Source of the DNA: Anaerococcus sp. Marseille-Q5996
Lineage (GTDB): Bacteria; Bacillota; Clostridia; Tissierellales; Peptoniphilaceae
Assembly: GCF_946893725.1 (NCBI RefSeq)
Contig: NZ_CAMPPE010000002.1
Span: 248,001 to 312,000, forward strand
Length of the DNA stretch: 64,000 nt
Direction: 5' to 3'
Shown here one piece after another: positions 36,169 through 45,431 of this stretch. The translations under genes were made by a program, and so were the position numbers. The notes beneath the pieces are model-generated. The model did not search any database, had not been told where the DNA came from, and saw nothing but the letters and a program-made list of their open reading frames with translations. Each line of letters opens with the position of its first letter. The stretch's first letter is position 1.

Positions 36169-37897
36169 TCAAATTACCCCCACTTATCTGGTTTTCGTAT
36201 TGTTTTTTATACCATGTATCTCTACTCATCAGTGATTCATGGTTACCCTGGTCTACAATTTTCCCATTCTCTAAGACAATTATTTGATCGCAGTTTTGTA
36301 CTTGGCTAATCCTATGAGCTATAATAATTGTCGTTTTGTCTTTTCTAATTTTTGTTAGATTATTAATAATATTTTGTTCAGTATTTGCATCTACCGCACT
36401 CATAGCATCATCTAAAATTAAAATTTGTGGATTTGATATTACTGCTCTAGCAATAGCTAATCTCTGTTTTTGGCCACCAGAAAGAGACACTCCTTTTTCA
36501 CCAGTTAAAGTTTCTAAACCTTCCGAAAATTCATCAACATCTTTACTAAAATCAGCAATTTCAATTGCTTTTTTTACTTGCTCATCACTTGCGTTTGGAT
36601 TAGAAAATTTAATATTATTTAAAATTGTATCAGAAAATATCATATGTCTTTGAGGTACGTATCCAATCTTATCCTTAAATGATTTAGCAGAAATATTATT
36701 GTAAGAATCACTGCCAATTATAATAGAATTCTTATTAACATTATATATATCTAATAGTTGTCTAATCAGTGTAGTTTTACCGCTCCCCGTCTTTCCAATT
36801 ATTCCAATTGAAGAACCTTTATCAATTTTAAGATTGATATTGTTTAGCGTATAATCACTACTTGAAGGATATTTGTATGAATGTTTATTAAATTTAATAT
36901 CTAAAGAGTCCAAAACTTCTTTTTTATTTTCAGAATTTTCAATTTCTTCCTTATAATTTAATATTTCTAATATCCTATCCATAGCAGCGCTGGCTTGTTG
37001 GTGAAGATTTAAAAATTCTCCAACGGCAAACATAGGCCAAATCAACATGTTTAGATAATAAGTGAAAGAAACTAATTGTCCTACACTTAAACTTCCTTTA
37101 GAGATTAAATAAGATCCATAAGCAACTGCTATTACAAATGATAAAGAAGTTAAGACTTTTTCAAAAGGTTCAATTAAAGCTCTAACTTTTTCTAGCTCTA
37201 CATTGTTATTTGCTAACTCACGAGCTTTTTTATTAAATCTTTGTTCACGTAAATTACATATGTTATAAACTCTTATAATTCTAATACCTTGCACATCTTC
37301 TAAAACTTCATCAGTCAAATCATCGAATGATTTATTTACAGCCTTACTTCTAGCATATATTCTCTTCATGATGCGAGTAAGACCAAATCCTAATGCAAAA
37401 AATGGAATTATAGAGAATATAGTCATTTTAAAATCTATAGTAATAATCATCATCGCAATTATAAATAATGGAAATAGTGCTGCATCAAAAAAAGCCAATA
37501 GTCCAAATCCCGCAAATTGTGCTACTTGACTCACATCTTGAGTAGACTTACTCATTAGTGAGCCGGTAGGATTATTTTCAAAAAATCTTTGTGATTGTTT
37601 TAAAAATTTGCTCATCAATTTATCTCTAGATGTGTATTCCATTAAGGCTGAAGCTTTAAATATATTATATGACCAGGCAATAGCTGTAACGTATTTTAAT
37701 ATAATTAGGACTATAGATATAGCAATCATCTGTATAAACTTATCCATAGTTAGATTTCCAGTATATACTAAATCAATTAGAATTCCCGTAACATATGGTA
37801 AAAATAATGATATAATATCGCTAAGTATTAATGAAATAGAACCTATAACATAATTCTTTTTAGCGTATTTAAAAAACCAAGAAAAATTCTTGAACAT
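36161..37897 (-). CDS. ABC exporter half-transporter, degenerate Walker B subunit
   Basis: 578-aa half-transporter with six membrane helices and an ATPase. Walker A is GKTGSGKTT (near 358) and the signature is the standard SLSGGQKQRLAIARA. Walker B reads ILILDDAMSAVD, with Asp where the catalytic Glu should be. Paired with the other subunit (normal Glu, altered signature) this gives one working and one degenerate ATP site, as in known heterodimeric exporters. First gene of the two-gene unit, behind AAAGGAATT. Confidence 0.93.
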   Translation of the reverse strand: MFKNFSWFFKYAKKNYVIGSISLILSDIISLFLPYVTGILIDLVYTGNLTMDKFIQMIAISIVLIILKYVTAIAWSYNIFKASALMEYTSRDKLMSKFLKQSQRFFENNPTGSLMSKSTQDVSQVAQFAGFGLLAFFDAALFPLFIIAMMIITIDFKMTIFSIIPFFALGFGLTRIMKRIYARSKAVNKSFDDLTDEVLEDVQGIRIIRVYNICNLREQRFNKKARELANNNVELEKVRALIEPFEKVLTSLSFVIAVAYGSYLISKGSLSVGQLVSFTYYLNMLIWPMFAVGEFLNLHQQASAAMDRILEILNYKEEIENSENKKEVLDSLDIKFNKHSYKYPSSSDYTLNNINLKIDKGSSIGIIGKTGSGKTTLIRQLLDIYNVNKNSIIIGSDSYNNISAKSFKDKIGYVPQRHMIFSDTILNNIKFSNPNASDEQVKKAIEIADFSKDVDEFSEGLETLTGEKGVSLSGGQKQRLAIARAVISNPQILILDDAMSAVDANTEQNIINNLTKIRKDKTTIIIAHRISQVQNCDQIIVLENGKIVDQGNHESLMSRDTWYKKQYENQISGGNLND

Positions 37898-37921
37898 ATT
37901 AATTCCTTTTAAAAATTTTTA

Positions 37922-37953
37922 ATAAAAAATAGCCAGTAATCTACTGACTATTT
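37922..37953 (-). terminator. Intrinsic terminator of rpsB-tsf
   Basis: On the minus strand AAATAGTCAGTA pairs with TACTGGCTATTT (one G-U pair), loop GAT, followed by T-rich sequence, 41 bases past the tsf stop. Confidence 0.88.
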
Positions 37954-37993
37954 ATACTCTATTTTAATTTAATCCCTAAAGGAGTAAACTAAA

Positions 37994-38662
37994 TTATGCA
38001 TTCATTTGTGATGCTACTTCTGATGCGAAATCTTCTTCTTTTTTCTCAATTCCTTCACCAACTTCGAATCTAGCAAATCTTCTGATTTTGATGTTTTCTC
38101 CAACTTTGCTAGCTGTTTCTCTTAATAATTCTTCTACTGTTTGGTCAGGGTTTTTGATGTAAGCTTGGTCTAATAGGCAAACTTCTGAAAGATATTTTTT
38201 AAGTCTACCTTCAACTTTTTTCTCAGCTATCATTTTTTTCTTATCTTCTGGCATGTCTGCTGAAGCTTCATTGATTGCTTGATTTACTAAGATTTCTCTT
38301 TGTTCAGCAATATCATCCTCGTTTGCATCTTCTTCAGAAATATATAAAGGATTTGCTGCAGCTATGTGCATAGCAAGGTCTCTAGCAAAGTCTTTTACTG
38401 AATCAGTATTTGCAGAAAAGTCTGTTTCTGTATTGATTTCTACAATAACACCAATTTTGTTGTTGTGAATGTATGAACCAATAACACCTTCAGCTGCAAC
38501 ACGGCCTGCTTTTTTATCTAATGTAGCTTGTCCTTTTTCTTTTAAAAGTTTTACAGCTGCATCGAGGTTGCCATTAGATTCTTCTAAGGCTTTTTTGCAG
38601 TCCATCATTCCAGCGCCTGTCATTTCTCTTAATTCTTTTACTAAACTTGCACTTACTGCCAT
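37994..38662 (-). CDS. tsf: Elongation factor Ts
   Basis: Guanine nucleotide exchange factor for EF-Tu. The N-terminal UBA-like domain VKELREMTGAGMMDCKKALEESNGNLDAAVKLLKEKG is followed by HNNKIGVIVEINTETDFSA, the core contact region. 222 aa is the short form, with a reduced C-terminal part compared with ~280-290 aa proteins. Separated from rpsB by 11 bases; the pair is the standard operon. Confidence 0.97.
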   Translation of the reverse strand: MAVSASLVKELREMTGAGMMDCKKALEESNGNLDAAVKLLKEKGQATLDKKAGRVAAEGVIGSYIHNNKIGVIVEINTETDFSANTDSVKDFARDLAMHIAAANPLYISEEDANEDDIAEQREILVNQAINEASADMPEDKKKMIAEKKVEGRLKKYLSEVCLLDQAYIKNPDQTVEELLRETASKVGENIKIRRFARFEVGEGIEKKEEDFASEVASQMNA

Positions 38663-38673
38663 CTTATATCTCC

Positions 38674-39531
38674 TTAATTTTCTTCTGTTTCTTCATGAGC
38701 AGCTGTTTCGATTTCTTCTGCTGCTTTTTCTAATTCATCATTTGATAGAGGAGCTTCTTCTTTTTCCTCAACTTCTTCATTATTTTCTACTGAAGTTTCT
38801 TCTTCATCATCTTCAGCTATGAAATCTTCTTCAGATGGATCAAATTCGCTTCCTTGATTTGCTTCAACAACTGCATCAGCCATTACTGATGTTATAAGCT
38901 TAACAGCACGAATAGCATCGTCATTTCCTGGGATAGCTAAGTCAACTTCATCTGGGTCACAGTTTGTATCAACGATTGCTACAACTGGAATTCCTAATAT
39001 ATGAGCTTCGTGAATTGCAATTGACTCTTCACCTGGGTCTACAACGAATAGTACATCAGGAAGTTTTTCCATATCTTTAATACCGCCAAGGTTTTTTTCT
39101 AATTTGTCCATTTCCTTTTGGTATTGTAGTACTTCTTTTTTTGGTAGAAGATCAAATGTACCGTCTTCTTCCATTTGTTCATATCTTTTTAATTTTTCGA
39201 TACTTTTTCTAATTGTATCAAAGTTTGTTAGCATACCACCTAACCATCTATTAGATACGTAGTATTGGCCAGATCTTTTTGCTTCATGTTCGATAGCATC
39301 TTGAGCTTGTTTTTTAGTTCCTACAAATAAAACATCTCCGCCATCTGCAACAATGTCTCTAATCATCACATAAGCATCTTCGATTTGAGTTGCTGTTTTT
39401 TGTAAATCGATGATATAGATACCATTTCTTTCTGTGAAGATGTATTTAGCCATTTTAGGGTTCCATCTTCTTGTTTGGTGTCCAAAGTGTACACCAGCTT
39501 CTAGTAATTTTTTCATTGAAACTACTGTCAT
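38674..39531 (-). CDS. rpsB: 30S ribosomal protein S2 with long acidic tail
   Basis: 285-aa S2. It opens [67 protein letters not shown] lies near residue 190. The last ~50 residues are a Glu-rich tail, making it longer than the usual 230-260 aa. The frame is open to 39585, but the ATG at 39531 has a GGAGGAA site and is the family start. It has its own promoter and a ~100-base leader. Confidence 0.97.
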   Translation of the reverse strand: MTVVSMKKLLEAGVHFGHQTRRWNPKMAKYIFTERNGIYIIDLQKTATQIEDAYVMIRDIVADGGDVLFVGTKKQAQDAIEHEAKRSGQYYVSNRWLGGMLTNFDTIRKSIEKLKRYEQMEEDGTFDLLPKKEVLQYQKEMDKLEKNLGGIKDMEKLPDVLFVVDPGEESIAIHEAHILGIPVVAIVDTNCDPDEVDLAIPGNDDAIRAVKLITSVMADAVVEANQGSEFDPSEEDFIAEDDEEETSVENNEEVEEKEEAPLSNDELEKAAEEIETAAHEETEEN

Positions 39532-39631
39532 ATATATTCCTCCGTTTTCTTCTTCCACCCTCTTCTTTTGGACATTTAACCACAATTGGCAACGAAATAT
39601 CCATCCGAGTGTGTGTATATTTTTGTAGTAC
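39532..39631 (-). promoter_or_regulatory. Candidate S2 leader RNA upstream of rpsB
   Basis: About 100 untranslated bases between the promoter and the rpsB ATG. The minus strand carries CACACACTCGGATGG, GCCAATTGTGG and the ribosome site ACGGAGGAA. Position and length suit an autoregulatory ribosomal-protein leader; I have not confirmed a conserved fold. Confidence 0.5.
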
Positions 39632-39637
39632 TGTAAT

Positions 39638-39666
39638 ATTTTACTATAGATTTATCAAAATATCAA
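39638..39666 (-). promoter_or_regulatory. Promoter of rpsB-tsf
   Basis: Minus strand TTGATA (39666-39661), 17-base spacer, TAAAAT (39643-39638). It begins 3 bases beyond the ftsY stop codon. Confidence 0.8.
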
Positions 39667-39668
39667 TA

Positions 39669-41009
39669 CTAAAACATGGCTTCTACAAAAGATTCTGAGC
39701 CGAATTTTTCTAAATTATCAATTCCTTCTCCAAGTCCAATATATTTTACTGGAACATTAAGTTCTACTTGTAGAGGGAAAATAATTCCTCCCTTGGCTGT
39801 TCCATCAAGTTTTGTAAGTATTAAGCCTGAAATATTAGTCACATTTTTAAATTCTCTTAATTGATTAACTGCATTCTGTCCTGTTGTTGCATCTAATACT
39901 AGGATATTTTCACGAGTTGCACTGCCAGCATGGCTATCTATAGTTTTATTTATTTTTTCAAGCTCTTTCATTAAGTTTTTCTTATTGTGTAGACGTCCAG
40001 CAGTATCGCATATTAAAACATCTATGTTTTTACTCTTTGCTGACTTTATAGCATCAAAAATTACCGCAGATGGATCAGCCCCCTCACTATGGGAAATCAT
40101 TTCAACATTTGATTTATCCGCCCACTCTCCAAGTTGTTCAATAGCTGCTGCCCTAAAAGTATCCGCTGCTGCCAACATAACAGATTTTCCATCATTTTGT
40201 AAACTATGGGCAAGTTTACCTATTGTTGTAGTTTTTCCAACCCCATTAACTCCTATTACTAATATAATAGCCAATTCATTTTCCACTATATTAAGATTAT
40301 TATTCAAATTATTCTCATCTAATTTATTAACCATAATATCTTTTAGAACTGGATATATTTGATCAGAATCTTTTATGCTTTTTCTTTTGATTTCATCACG
40401 CAAACTATCAACGATATCTAAGGTAGAATCCATACCTATATCTGCAGAAATCAAAATCTCTTCAAGTTCTTCATACAAATCATCATCAATTTTTACATTT
40501 GCTGTAAATAGATTTTTAATTTGTGAAGAAAATTGGTCTCTAGTTTTAATAAGACCTTCTTTTATCCTATCAAAGAAGCCAAGTTTTTCTTCTTCAGGGT
40601 TTTCAGTATATTCATTGTCAACATAAACATCTGCGTTATCATTTTGATTATATGATAAATCTTTAGAATAATCATCCTTTTCATAAGAATATTCTAAATT
40701 TTCATCATATTCTGAATCAAGATTATCAAAGTAAATAGGTTGATCAGATATCGGCCTATCTTCAAAGCTAACTTCTTCTGTGTTTTCTTCTTCACTATAA
40801 TTATTATCTTCAGCAAAATTACTAGATTGTGGTTCAAATACTAATTTCTCATCTTTATTATCATCTTTCGAAATTTCATCATTAGTTATTTCATAGCTAT
40901 CATCTTCATATAAGTTATTACTATTATCATTAGATTCTTCAATATTCTCATCTAATAAATCGTCTTTAACTTCATCATCTTTTTTCTTTCTTTTAAAAAA
41001 ATCAAACAT
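39669..41009 (-). CDS. ftsY: Signal recognition particle receptor FtsY
   Basis: SRP receptor GTPase docking ribosomes at the membrane. Residues ~1-145 are a long, very acidic A domain. The NG domain follows: GVNGVGKTTTIGKLAH (near 255), DTFRAAAIEQLGEW, DTAGRLHNKKNLM (near 338), TKLDGTAKGG (near 412) and the closing YIGLGEGIDNLEKF. Two ATGs stand in tandem (41012, 41009). AAGGAG is 2 bases from the first and 5 from the second, so the second is chosen. About 446 aa. Last gene of the gmk-rpoZ-coaBC-priA-ftsY run. Confidence 0.96.
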   Translation of the reverse strand: MFDFFKRKKKDDEVKDDLLDENIEESNDNSNNLYEDDSYEITNDEISKDDNKDEKLVFEPQSSNFAEDNNYSEEENTEEVSFEDRPISDQPIYFDNLDSEYDENLEYSYEKDDYSKDLSYNQNDNADVYVDNEYTENPEEEKLGFFDRIKEGLIKTRDQFSSQIKNLFTANVKIDDDLYEELEEILISADIGMDSTLDIVDSLRDEIKRKSIKDSDQIYPVLKDIMVNKLDENNLNNNLNIVENELAIILVIGVNGVGKTTTIGKLAHSLQNDGKSVMLAAADTFRAAAIEQLGEWADKSNVEMISHSEGADPSAVIFDAIKSAKSKNIDVLICDTAGRLHNKKNLMKELEKINKTIDSHAGSATRENILVLDATTGQNAVNQLREFKNVTNISGLILTKLDGTAKGGIIFPLQVELNVPVKYIGLGEGIDNLEKFGSESFVEAMF

Positions 41010-41018
41010 CATTTCTCC

Positions 41019-43385
41019 TTAGTTTATATTAGTAGGATTTAGAGCTGGGATAAAACTTGTTTGTTTGTACTTATTTATAAATTCATTACGCAATTTATTT
41101 ATAGTATCTCTTACAAAATCTAAATCATCATCCTCTGCTTTTATAATAATATTATACCTATGTTTGTTGTTTATTCTTGATATTTTACAAGGATTAGGCC
41201 CTATAATTTCGACTTTATCTAAATTATTTAAATTATTTCTTAGTGCAGTTGTAAACTCTCTTGAAATATCAATTGTTTTTATCCTGTCTGTATCAATTAT
41301 TTTTATACTAATAATATTTTTGTATGGCGGATATGAAAATGCACTTCTTTCTATCAATTCATTTTTATAATAGTTAGGATAATCATTGTTTTTGACTGCT
41401 TGGATAACAAAATTATCTGGTCTATATGTTTGTATAATTACTTTTCCCTTTTTCTTATCCCTACCACTCCTACCAGATACTTGAGTTAAAAGTTCAAATG
41501 TATTTTCTTGGGCCCTAAAATCTCCTACATTTAGACTTAAATCAGCAGAAATAATTCCAACAAGTGTGACATTTTTAAAATCTAAACCCTTTGCAATCAT
41601 TTGGGTACCCAACAAAATATCAATATCGTTATTTTTCATTCCTAAATACATTTTATGATAGCTAGATTTATTTGTTGCCTTCATACTATCCATGCGCATT
41701 ATATTTGCATCAGGAAATAAATATCTTACTTCTTCCTCAAGTTTTTCTGTTCCAGCTCCAAATTCTTTTATTTTTTTCGAATGGCAATTAGGGCATACCT
41801 TTGGTTGATTTTGAGTCCTCCCACAATAATGGCAAATCAATTTGTCAATGTTTTTATGGTAGGTCATTGCTACATCACATGCCTCGCATTTTATAACATA
41901 ACCGCAAGTCCTACAAAAAGTATAAGAATTGTGACCAATCTTGTTTAAAAATAATATAGTTTGTTCCTTTTTTCCTATATTATTTCTTATTTCTTCTTGC
42001 AATCTATAACTGATTATTGAATAGTTGGAGTTTTTTAATTCTTCTTTCAGGTCAACAATTTCAATATCCGGTAAATTATTATTTATTCTTTTTGTTAAGT
42101 GAATTAGCTCATATTCATCATTTTGAGTTTTACTCATGGTGTTTATCGATGGAGTAGCTGATGCTAAAATTAGGTTACAATTATTGTAATTGGCTCTAAA
42201 TTTTGCAATTTCATTTGTATGGTATTTAGGATCTTGAGATGAAATATAGGAATTATCATGCTCTTCATCAATAATAATTATTCCTAAATTTTTAAATGGT
42301 GCAAATATTGCAGAACGAGCTCCGATTGCAATTTTTACTTCTCCATTATTTATCATTCTCCATTGGTCAAATCTTTCACTTGGTGTAAGCCTTGAATGAA
42401 TTATCGCAATTTTTTCATCAAATCTTCCTTTAAATCTCTCAATGGTTTGAGGAGTTAATGAAATTTCAGGTACAAGTATAATTGCTTCTTTACCTTGATT
42501 TATAACCTCTTCTACCATTTGTAAAAAAATTTCAGTCTTTCCTGATCCTGTAACACCAAATAGTAAAAAATGACCAGCAGGATTTGATTTTATTTTTTCA
42601 AAAGCTGATAGCTGCTCATCATTCAGGCTTAGCTTATTATATTTATTATAATTGTTGGTAATTTCTTTTTTGGATTCGCGTTTTATAACTCCTACTATTC
42701 CTTTTTTTACCAAAGCATTTAAGCTAGATTTCGCTGCTTGTGTTTCCTTTAAAACTTGAAGTAACTTAGTTTCACCATGTTTTTTTAGATAATCAATTAT
42801 CGCCATTTGCTTAATTGCATTGGTATTTAAGAAAATATTTTTGCCAGTTAAAAAAACAAATTCATCATATCGAATATTTTGAGTATTTTTTATATCGTAT
42901 GAAATGCCAATTTTGCCTTCATCAACTAGATTAAATATTTCTTCATTAATTTCACCAAATCTATTAGTTATCTCCTCCATGGTCTTACTATTGCTTAAGA
43001 AATTCAAAATTTCTGAATCTTCTTTAGATTTTGAATAGAAAAAGGTTTTTATATTTTTAATATTAGTAGGCGGCATAACTTGTTTTAAAGATGCTTGGAT
43101 TGGAGACATATAAGTTTTGCTCATAAAAAAAGCTAAATCCATAAGTTCATCTGAAATTAGCCTCTTATTATCAATGATTTCCAAAATATCTTTTATTTCA
43201 TAATCTACATCAATTTTATCAATCATCTCATAAACAAAAGCAACGCTATTCTTATTTCCCCTACCAAAAGGAACTACAACTCTCATTGCTATGTCTATTT
43301 TGTTATTAAATTTTTCTGGTATGTGATAGGTAAAGCTACTATTTAAAAATCTACTTTTGCTATCAATTATTACTTTTGCGTAAAT
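41019..43385 (-). CDS. priA: Primosomal protein N' (PriA helicase), apparent AUU start
   Basis: Superfamily 2 helicase that reloads the replisome at stalled forks. Walker A is LFGVTGSGKTEIFLQ, DEEH is in IIIDEEHDNSYIS, and eight zinc-binding cysteines lie in CRTCGYVIKCEAC to CHYCGRT and CPNC. The first ATG (43286) would begin at MRVVVPFGRG, which in PriA lies ~34 residues inside the protein. The frame upstream reads YAKVIIDSKSRFLNSSFTY, clear PriA N-terminus, with no ATG, GTG or TTG. ATT at 43385 lies 4 bases after AGGTGA and just beyond the coaBC stop, so it is my chosen start (788 aa). Confidence 0.88.
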   Translation of the reverse strand: MYAKVIIDSKSRFLNSSFTYHIPEKFNNKIDIAMRVVVPFGRGNKNSVAFVYEMIDKIDVDYEIKDILEIIDNKRLISDELMDLAFFMSKTYMSPIQASLKQVMPPTNIKNIKTFFYSKSKEDSEILNFLSNSKTMEEITNRFGEINEEIFNLVDEGKIGISYDIKNTQNIRYDEFVFLTGKNIFLNTNAIKQMAIIDYLKKHGETKLLQVLKETQAAKSSLNALVKKGIVGVIKRESKKEITNNYNKYNKLSLNDEQLSAFEKIKSNPAGHFLLFGVTGSGKTEIFLQMVEEVINQGKEAIILVPEISLTPQTIERFKGRFDEKIAIIHSRLTPSERFDQWRMINNGEVKIAIGARSAIFAPFKNLGIIIIDEEHDNSYISSQDPKYHTNEIAKFRANYNNCNLILASATPSINTMSKTQNDEYELIHLTKRINNNLPDIEIVDLKEELKNSNYSIISYRLQEEIRNNIGKKEQTILFLNKIGHNSYTFCRTCGYVIKCEACDVAMTYHKNIDKLICHYCGRTQNQPKVCPNCHSKKIKEFGAGTEKLEEEVRYLFPDANIMRMDSMKATNKSSYHKMYLGMKNNDIDILLGTQMIAKGLDFKNVTLVGIISADLSLNVGDFRAQENTFELLTQVSGRSGRDKKKGKVIIQTYRPDNFVIQAVKNNDYPNYYKNELIERSAFSYPPYKNIISIKIIDTDRIKTIDISREFTTALRNNLNNLDKVEIIGPNPCKISRINNKHRYNIIIKAEDDDLDFVRDTINKLRNEFINKYKQTSFIPALNPTNIN

Positions 43386-43389
43386 AATA

Positions 43390-44562
43390 TCACCTAATTA
43401 AATCTAAAATATGGTTTGCAAGTTCTGTCTTAGTCATTTTCTCTAAATCTTTAACTTCGTTATGTGAGATTATACTTGCAATGTTTGTGTCAGTGTTAAA
43501 ACCAGCTCCCGCTTTGGTTAGGTCGTTTGCTATAATATAGTCAGCATTCTTTTTCTTTAACTTTTTATTTGCATTTGCTATTAAATCATCTGTTTCAGCT
43601 GCAAAACCAATTACAGTTTGATTTGTCTTTTTATTGCCAAAATATTTTAAAATATCAATGTTTTCAATAAAATCCATTTGTAAGTTTTGACCAGATTTTT
43701 TAATTTTTTTATCGCTAACAACACTAGATTTATAATCTACTGGAGCAGCTGCCATTATAAGTGCATCCGCATCGTCGAAATTTTCTTCAATAGCATTTTT
43801 CATATCTTCATTAGTTCTAACTTCAATACGGTTGATTCCTTTTATTTTAAAAGGATCTACTGGTCCTGAAACTAAAACAACTTCTGCACCGCGTTTTTTA
43901 GCTTCATTTGCAATATTGTATCCCATTTTTCCACTTGAGTGGTTTGTGATATACCTTACAAAATCAATTGGTTCTATAGTAGGTCCCGCTGATACGATGA
44001 TTTTTTTGCCTGCTAAGTCTTTTTCCGTAAAGTAATCTTCAAGGAATTGCACAATATTTTCAGGTTCTTCCATCCTACCGTCACCTATTGTATTACAAGC
44101 TAAGACTCCTGACTCTGGAGCTATAACCTTAACTCCGTATGATTTTAAGGTTTCAATATTTTTTTGAGTTGCTGGATTTAATAGCATTTGTGTATTCATT
44201 GATGGTGCGATGATTACATCTTTTTCACATGCTAAGTATGAAGCTGTAAGAAAATTATCTGAGATTCCATTTGCCATTTTACCAATTGTACTTGCAGTAG
44301 CTGGAGCAATTAACATTACATCAGACCACTTTGGTAAATCTATGTGGTGTACATTTTCATGATGACCTTCCCACATATCCGTATAAACCTTGCATCTACC
44401 CATAGTCTCAAATGAAAGTGGTGATATAAATTCGGTAGCTGCCGGAGTCATAATTATGCTTAAATTAGCATTCTTTTTTTTTAGTCTAGAACATAATTCC
44501 AAAACTTTGTAACTTGCAATACCGCCAGTTACCCCTAGCAAAATATTTTTATTTTCTATCAT
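43390..44562 (-). CDS. coaBC: Bifunctional phosphopantothenoylcysteine decarboxylase / phosphopantothenate-cysteine ligase
   Basis: Two steps of coenzyme A synthesis in one 390-aa protein. The N-terminal flavin decarboxylase CoaC has GVTGGIASYKVLEL, the active His in HIDLPKWSD, and PSMNTQMLLNPA. The C-terminal ligase CoaB has VSAGPTIEPIDFVRYITNHSSGKMGYNIA (near 191), IMAAAPVDYK and GFAAET. It overlaps rpoZ by 4 bases. The ribosome site AGGTGA for priA covers its stop codon. Confidence 0.96.
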   Translation of the reverse strand: MIENKNILLGVTGGIASYKVLELCSRLKKKNANLSIIMTPAATEFISPLSFETMGRCKVYTDMWEGHHENVHHIDLPKWSDVMLIAPATASTIGKMANGISDNFLTASYLACEKDVIIAPSMNTQMLLNPATQKNIETLKSYGVKVIAPESGVLACNTIGDGRMEEPENIVQFLEDYFTEKDLAGKKIIVSAGPTIEPIDFVRYITNHSSGKMGYNIANEAKKRGAEVVLVSGPVDPFKIKGINRIEVRTNEDMKNAIEENFDDADALIMAAAPVDYKSSVVSDKKIKKSGQNLQMDFIENIDILKYFGNKKTNQTVIGFAAETDDLIANANKKLKKKNADYIIANDLTKAGAGFNTDTNIASIISHNEVKDLEKMTKTELANHILDLIR

Positions 44563-44744
44563 TTTTTTGTTACTTTGCCCTCAATAACTTCATTTAAAGC
44601 TTGAGTTACAGGTTTTGCTTCAATATGGCTGGTTAATGGAGCAGATCCGCTTACTATTCTTCTAGCTCTTTTTGATACCATCATACAAATATCATATCTA
44701 CTTGGACTAATTTCTGATAATTTTTTAAAAGATGGATTATTCAT
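44559..44744 (-). CDS. rpoZ: RNA polymerase omega subunit
   Basis: 61-aa omega, which helps assemble RNA polymerase. SRYDICMMVSKRARRIVSG and KPVTQALNEVIEGKV are the family core. It is on the short side (65-90 aa is common). Located between gmk and coaBC with overlaps on both sides, the classic Firmicutes order. Confidence 0.93.
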   Translation of the reverse strand: MNNPSFKKLSEISPSRYDICMMVSKRARRIVSGSAPLTSHIEAKPVTQALNEVIEGKVTKK

Positions 44745-45345
44745 CTAAAATCTCCTTTATGTCAAAATCTTCTTCTCTAAATACTTTATGTTTTTCTGCA
44801 TTTATTATCTCATTTACAGAATTTATTGCTGAATTTATATGGTCATTAATAACTAAATAGTCGTAATATCTTATATATTCTAGCTCCTTACGAGCATTTT
44901 TCATTCTAAGATTAATGTCATTTTCTGTCTCTGTTCCACGTCCAACAATGCGATTTTTAAGCTCTGATAAACTTGGGGGCGCTAAAAATATGAAGACAGC
45001 ATTGTCAGTATTTTGCTTAACATTTACCGCACCTTGAACATCTATTTCTAAAACTACTATTTTTCCTTCATTGATTTTCTTATCAATAAAATCTTTCGGT
45101 GTACCATAATAATTATTATGTACATGGGCATATTCCAAAAACTTGCCATCATCAATCATTTGTTTGAATTCTTCATGAGTTTTATAAAAATAAGAAACCC
45201 CTTCTATTTCCCCATCTCTTTTGCCACGAGTGGTTGCAGAAACAGAATATACGAGGTTTTTTTGTGTATTCATAAGATCATGAAGGACAGTACCCTTACC
45301 AACTCCCGATGGACCAGATATGACTAATAAAAAACCTTTCTTCAT
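44737..45345 (-). CDS. gmk: Guanylate kinase
   Basis: Phosphorylates GMP to GDP. P-loop ISGPSGVGKGTV (residues 9-20), YSVSATTRGKRDGEIEGVSYFY near 33, and VLEIDVQGAVNVK near 97. 202 aa is typical. First gene of the gmk-to-ftsY operon, with an AAGGAGG site. Possible promoters on the minus strand are TATAAT at 45362-45357 or TTGTAA-16-TAAAAT slightly upstream; neither is decisive. Confidence 0.97.
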   Translation of the reverse strand: MKKGFLLVISGPSGVGKGTVLHDLMNTQKNLVYSVSATTRGKRDGEIEGVSYFYKTHEEFKQMIDDGKFLEYAHVHNNYYGTPKDFIDKKINEGKIVVLEIDVQGAVNVKQNTDNAVFIFLAPPSLSELKNRIVGRGTETENDINLRMKNARKELEYIRYYDYLVINDHINSAINSVNEIINAEKHKVFREEDFDIKEILDE

Positions 45346-45406
45346 TACGCCTCCTTATTATAAATATTTTACTTTTTAGACCCCTTATTACAAGTGATAA
45401 AAAAAG

Positions 45407-45412
45407 TATAAT
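45407..45412 (+). promoter_or_regulatory. -10 box of a candidate rqcH promoter
   Basis: TATAAT at 45407-45412, 20 bases before the rqcH ATG, with a poor -35 (TTATTA at 45385-45390). The gap 45346-45431 is shared with the divergent gmk promoter. Confidence 0.5.
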
Positions 45413-45431
45413 AATCATGAGGTGAATAATT

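Noticed and set aside
39532-39585. Longer S2 start at 39585
   Set aside because: No ribosome site; the added residues are not conserved and fall in the leader.
41019-43286. priA starting at the first ATG (43286)
   Set aside because: The upstream frame encodes the conserved PriA N-terminus, so this ATG is internal.
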